Positions 40,016 through 41,147 of a stretch of 41,147 nucleotides of DNA are shown here, piece by piece (the stretch's first letter is position 1; each line of letters starts with the position of its first letter). The notes under the pieces are model-generated. The model saw only the letters and a list, made by a program, of their open reading frames with translations, had not been told where the DNA came from and did not search any database. Source of the DNA: an uncultured Prevotellaceae bacterium (GTDB lineage: Bacteria > Bacteroidota > Bacteroidia > Bacteroidales > Bacteroidaceae); the NCBI GenBank assembly GCA_902776685.1, contig CACYRB010000011.1, forward strand, positions 1 through 41,147, given 5' to 3'. The translations under genes and the position numbers were made by a program.

Positions 40016-40204
40016 CTATTTCTTCCCAAACAACATTTTTAAGATGGTGTTCCCTATTTTTCGTTCTACACCAGCCTTCGATGTTGGAAAGCCCGTCGAC
40101 CTTGCAATCTGCTGCCTTACCTTTGTTATTCCCAATGCCCGCTTCCATGAGAAGCTGAGGCCTGGGATAGGAGTTGATTTCTTATTCATGACTCTTATAT
40201 TCAT
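40016..40204 (-). CDS. 62-residue conserved basic protein, function unknown
   Basis: 62 residues from ATG 40204 (57 if started at ATG 40189, MNKKSTPIPG). The sequence LSFSWKRALGITKVRQQIAR followed by STGFPTSKAG and ERKIG is a pattern I recognise from short uncharacterised Bacteroidota proteins (SWKRALGI-x-KAK ... GIPTTKAGRQRKLG). It is rich in Lys and Arg, without a signal peptide. It begins 27 nt after the kinase stop on the same strand and is probably co-transcribed with it. Conservation of this kind despite small size argues for a real product; a nucleic-acid or protein-binding role is only a guess. Confidence 0.68.
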   Translation of the reverse strand: MNIRVMNKKSTPIPGLSFSWKRALGITKVRQQIARSTGFPTSKAGVERKIGNTILKMLFGKK

Positions 40205-40231
40205 TTTTTGAGTAAAACGCTGTATTATCTT

Positions 40232-41147
40232 TCAATCATTACTGTCATTCAATAAAATAAAAATTCCTACCACTCCTCCTAACACACAACCAACGGCTAT
40301 TAATGTGGAGTTCATTTCATCAGAAATTGTAATATTTCCATAGTCACGTAATGCAGCAATAACCGCTGCAACTATTGTTCCGCCAATAACAACAAAGAGG
40401 AAAGTGACAATAGCAAACAAAAAAACTATTTCATGCATAGGAATCTTTGTCTTTCTTTCTACTCCAGCATTTATAGAACAATTATCTCTATTTGTTTGTA
40501 CGTTTTCATTCGACTCTTTTTTCTTGTTTAATCGATATTCTAACCTATTTAGACTTACTCTTGCCTCTATATTTCCATTTTGTTGTGTTTGACATGCACG
40601 TTGAATAATCGTTCTTTCAGTGTCCTTCAGAAATATGTCAACGTTTTGAGAACGCTCATATCTGGATAATTTCATAGAAGCCTTGATGATGTCTTTAGTA
40701 CCTTGTGACAATCGCTTACTCATATATAAGACTATGCCACTGGCACGATGTACGGCAGATACTGGTCGCTTTCCGTGGAGTAAGTAAAAAAGAGTTGCGC
40801 CAAGGGCATAGACATCACTGGCAGGAGAGAACTCGTCAACTTTCTGTTGATATTGTTCTATGGGAGCATATCCTTCGCTCAGCCCTACAGGTGTACTGGT
40901 TGTTTGATGCCCTGATGCGTCATAGTTCTTCGAAATACCAAAATCAATCAGTAAAGCATTGTCATTATTATCTAAAACAATATTCGCTGGCTTTACATCG
41001 AAATGACAGATGTGTTCCTTTTCGTGCATGTACTTCAATGCCGAGGCTATCTGCCTTATGTATTTTAAGGCTTTACTTTCTGTTAATACACCATGTGCTT
41101 TGACATAATCCTGCAAAGAGCCACCCGAAAGATAGGGCATGACATAA
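40232..41147 (-). CDS. Eukaryotic-like Ser/Thr protein kinase, N-terminus beyond the window
   Basis: About 305 residues are visible; the ATP-binding lobe is cut off at the right edge. What remains: hinge region MPYLSGGSLQDYVKAHGVLT, catalytic loop HFDVKPANIVLD, LLIDFGISK (DFG magnesium site), activation segment TPVGLSEGYAPIEQ (APE as API-E) and DVYALGATLFYLLHGKRP. The catalytic Asp, Lys and Asn are intact, and the usual Arg before the Asp is Phe, so this is a non-RD kinase. A linker of about 60 residues leads to two transmembrane helices (VFLFAIVTFLFVVIGGTIVA; LIAVGCVLGGVVGIFILL) at the C-terminus, placing the kinase domain in the cytoplasm. Substrates are unknown. Confidence 0.9.
   Translation of the reverse strand, partial: YVMPYLSGGSLQDYVKAHGVLTESKALKYIRQIASALKYMHEKEHICHFDVKPANIVLDNNDNALLIDFGISKNYDASGHQTTSTPVGLSEGYAPIEQYQQKVDEFSPASDVYALGATLFYLLHGKRPVSAVHRASGIVLYMSKRLSQGTKDIIKASMKLSRYERSQNVDIFLKDTERTIIQRACQTQQNGNIEARVSLNRLEYRLNKKKESNENVQTNRDNCSINAGVERKTKIPMHEIVFLFAIVTFLFVVIGGTIVAAVIAALRDYGNITISDEMNSTLIAVGCVLGGVVGIFILLNDSND

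Noticed and set aside
40016-40510. AGVERK shared by the 62-residue protein and the kinase linker, as a possible duplication
   Set aside because: Only six residues match, codons differ and flanking sequence is unrelated.

Overview
The window reads as a chromosomal segment of a Bacteroidota bacterium, most likely a Prevotellaceae member. Support: many genes are preceded by the Bacteroidota promoter (TTTG, 19-20 nt, TAnnTTTG) rather than -35/-10 boxes; Shine-Dalgarno sequences are rare; and the gene families are typical of the phylum (DUF4332, GldB, DUF4421, DUF1460, GLUG-repeat surface proteins, LytTR regulators, SagB-type nitroreductase). No rRNA, tRNA, CRISPR array, transposase or phage module was seen.

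Layout. 1-420 does not belong with the rest: it is an open-ended fragment of a Firmicutes-like sugar ABC transporter binding protein, joined out of frame to the 3' end of a Bacteroidota surface protein (to 2505), probably an assembly chimera. 2.7-7.6 kb: secreted nitroreductase, DUF4332 protein, HU-type DNA-binding protein, a 29-residue very basic protein (possible ribosomal protein), RNase G and TcdA. 7.7-11 kb: an 1111-residue GLUG surface protein. 11.2-14.1 kb: a lipoprotein, then a LacI-type regulator translationally coupled to an NhaC-type antiporter. 14.1-20.8 kb: a plus-strand run of tightly packed genes (GH25 lysozyme, zinc-ribbon membrane protein, NudC, Gfo/Idh/MocA oxidoreductase, DUF4421, DUF1460 amidase-like protein). 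21-24.2 kb (minus): ECF sigma factor, anti-sigma-like protein, small periplasmic protein, TruA, DapA. 24.3-27 kb (minus): small secreted protein, then MazG, lipoprotein, RNase Z. 27.2-31.1 kb: ValS and a clostripain-like lipoprotein. 31.2-34.6 kb (minus): GldB-like lipoprotein, GT2 glycosyltransferase, MtaB. 34.9-35.1 kb: a 56-residue lipoprotein.

35.2-41.1 kb (minus) holds the most interesting genes: an operon of a stand-alone LytTR regulator, an FtsI-like penicillin-binding protein whose catalytic SxxK lysine is Gln, and a membrane-anchored YbjN-like protein; a separate gene for a TPR/retropepsin-like protein; then a Ser/Thr kinase and a 62-residue protein. The LytTR operon and the TPR-protease gene carry the same 82-bp promoter block, with a pair of 11-bp direct repeats 21 bp apart upstream of an intact TTTG-N20-TAATTTTG promoter. 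This suggests an autoregulated LytTR mini-regulon for envelope functions.

Among non-coding features, four intergenic regions (4136, 11029, 20829, 32073) hold short tandem arrays with an exact 22-bp period. Two are copies of one 72-bp element and the other two are unrelated in sequence, so the period is shared while the sequence is not. Other intergenic repeats intrude into coding sequence (tcdA, the DUF4421 signal peptide), and a strong terminator hairpin after valS lies inside the signal-peptide codons of the next gene.
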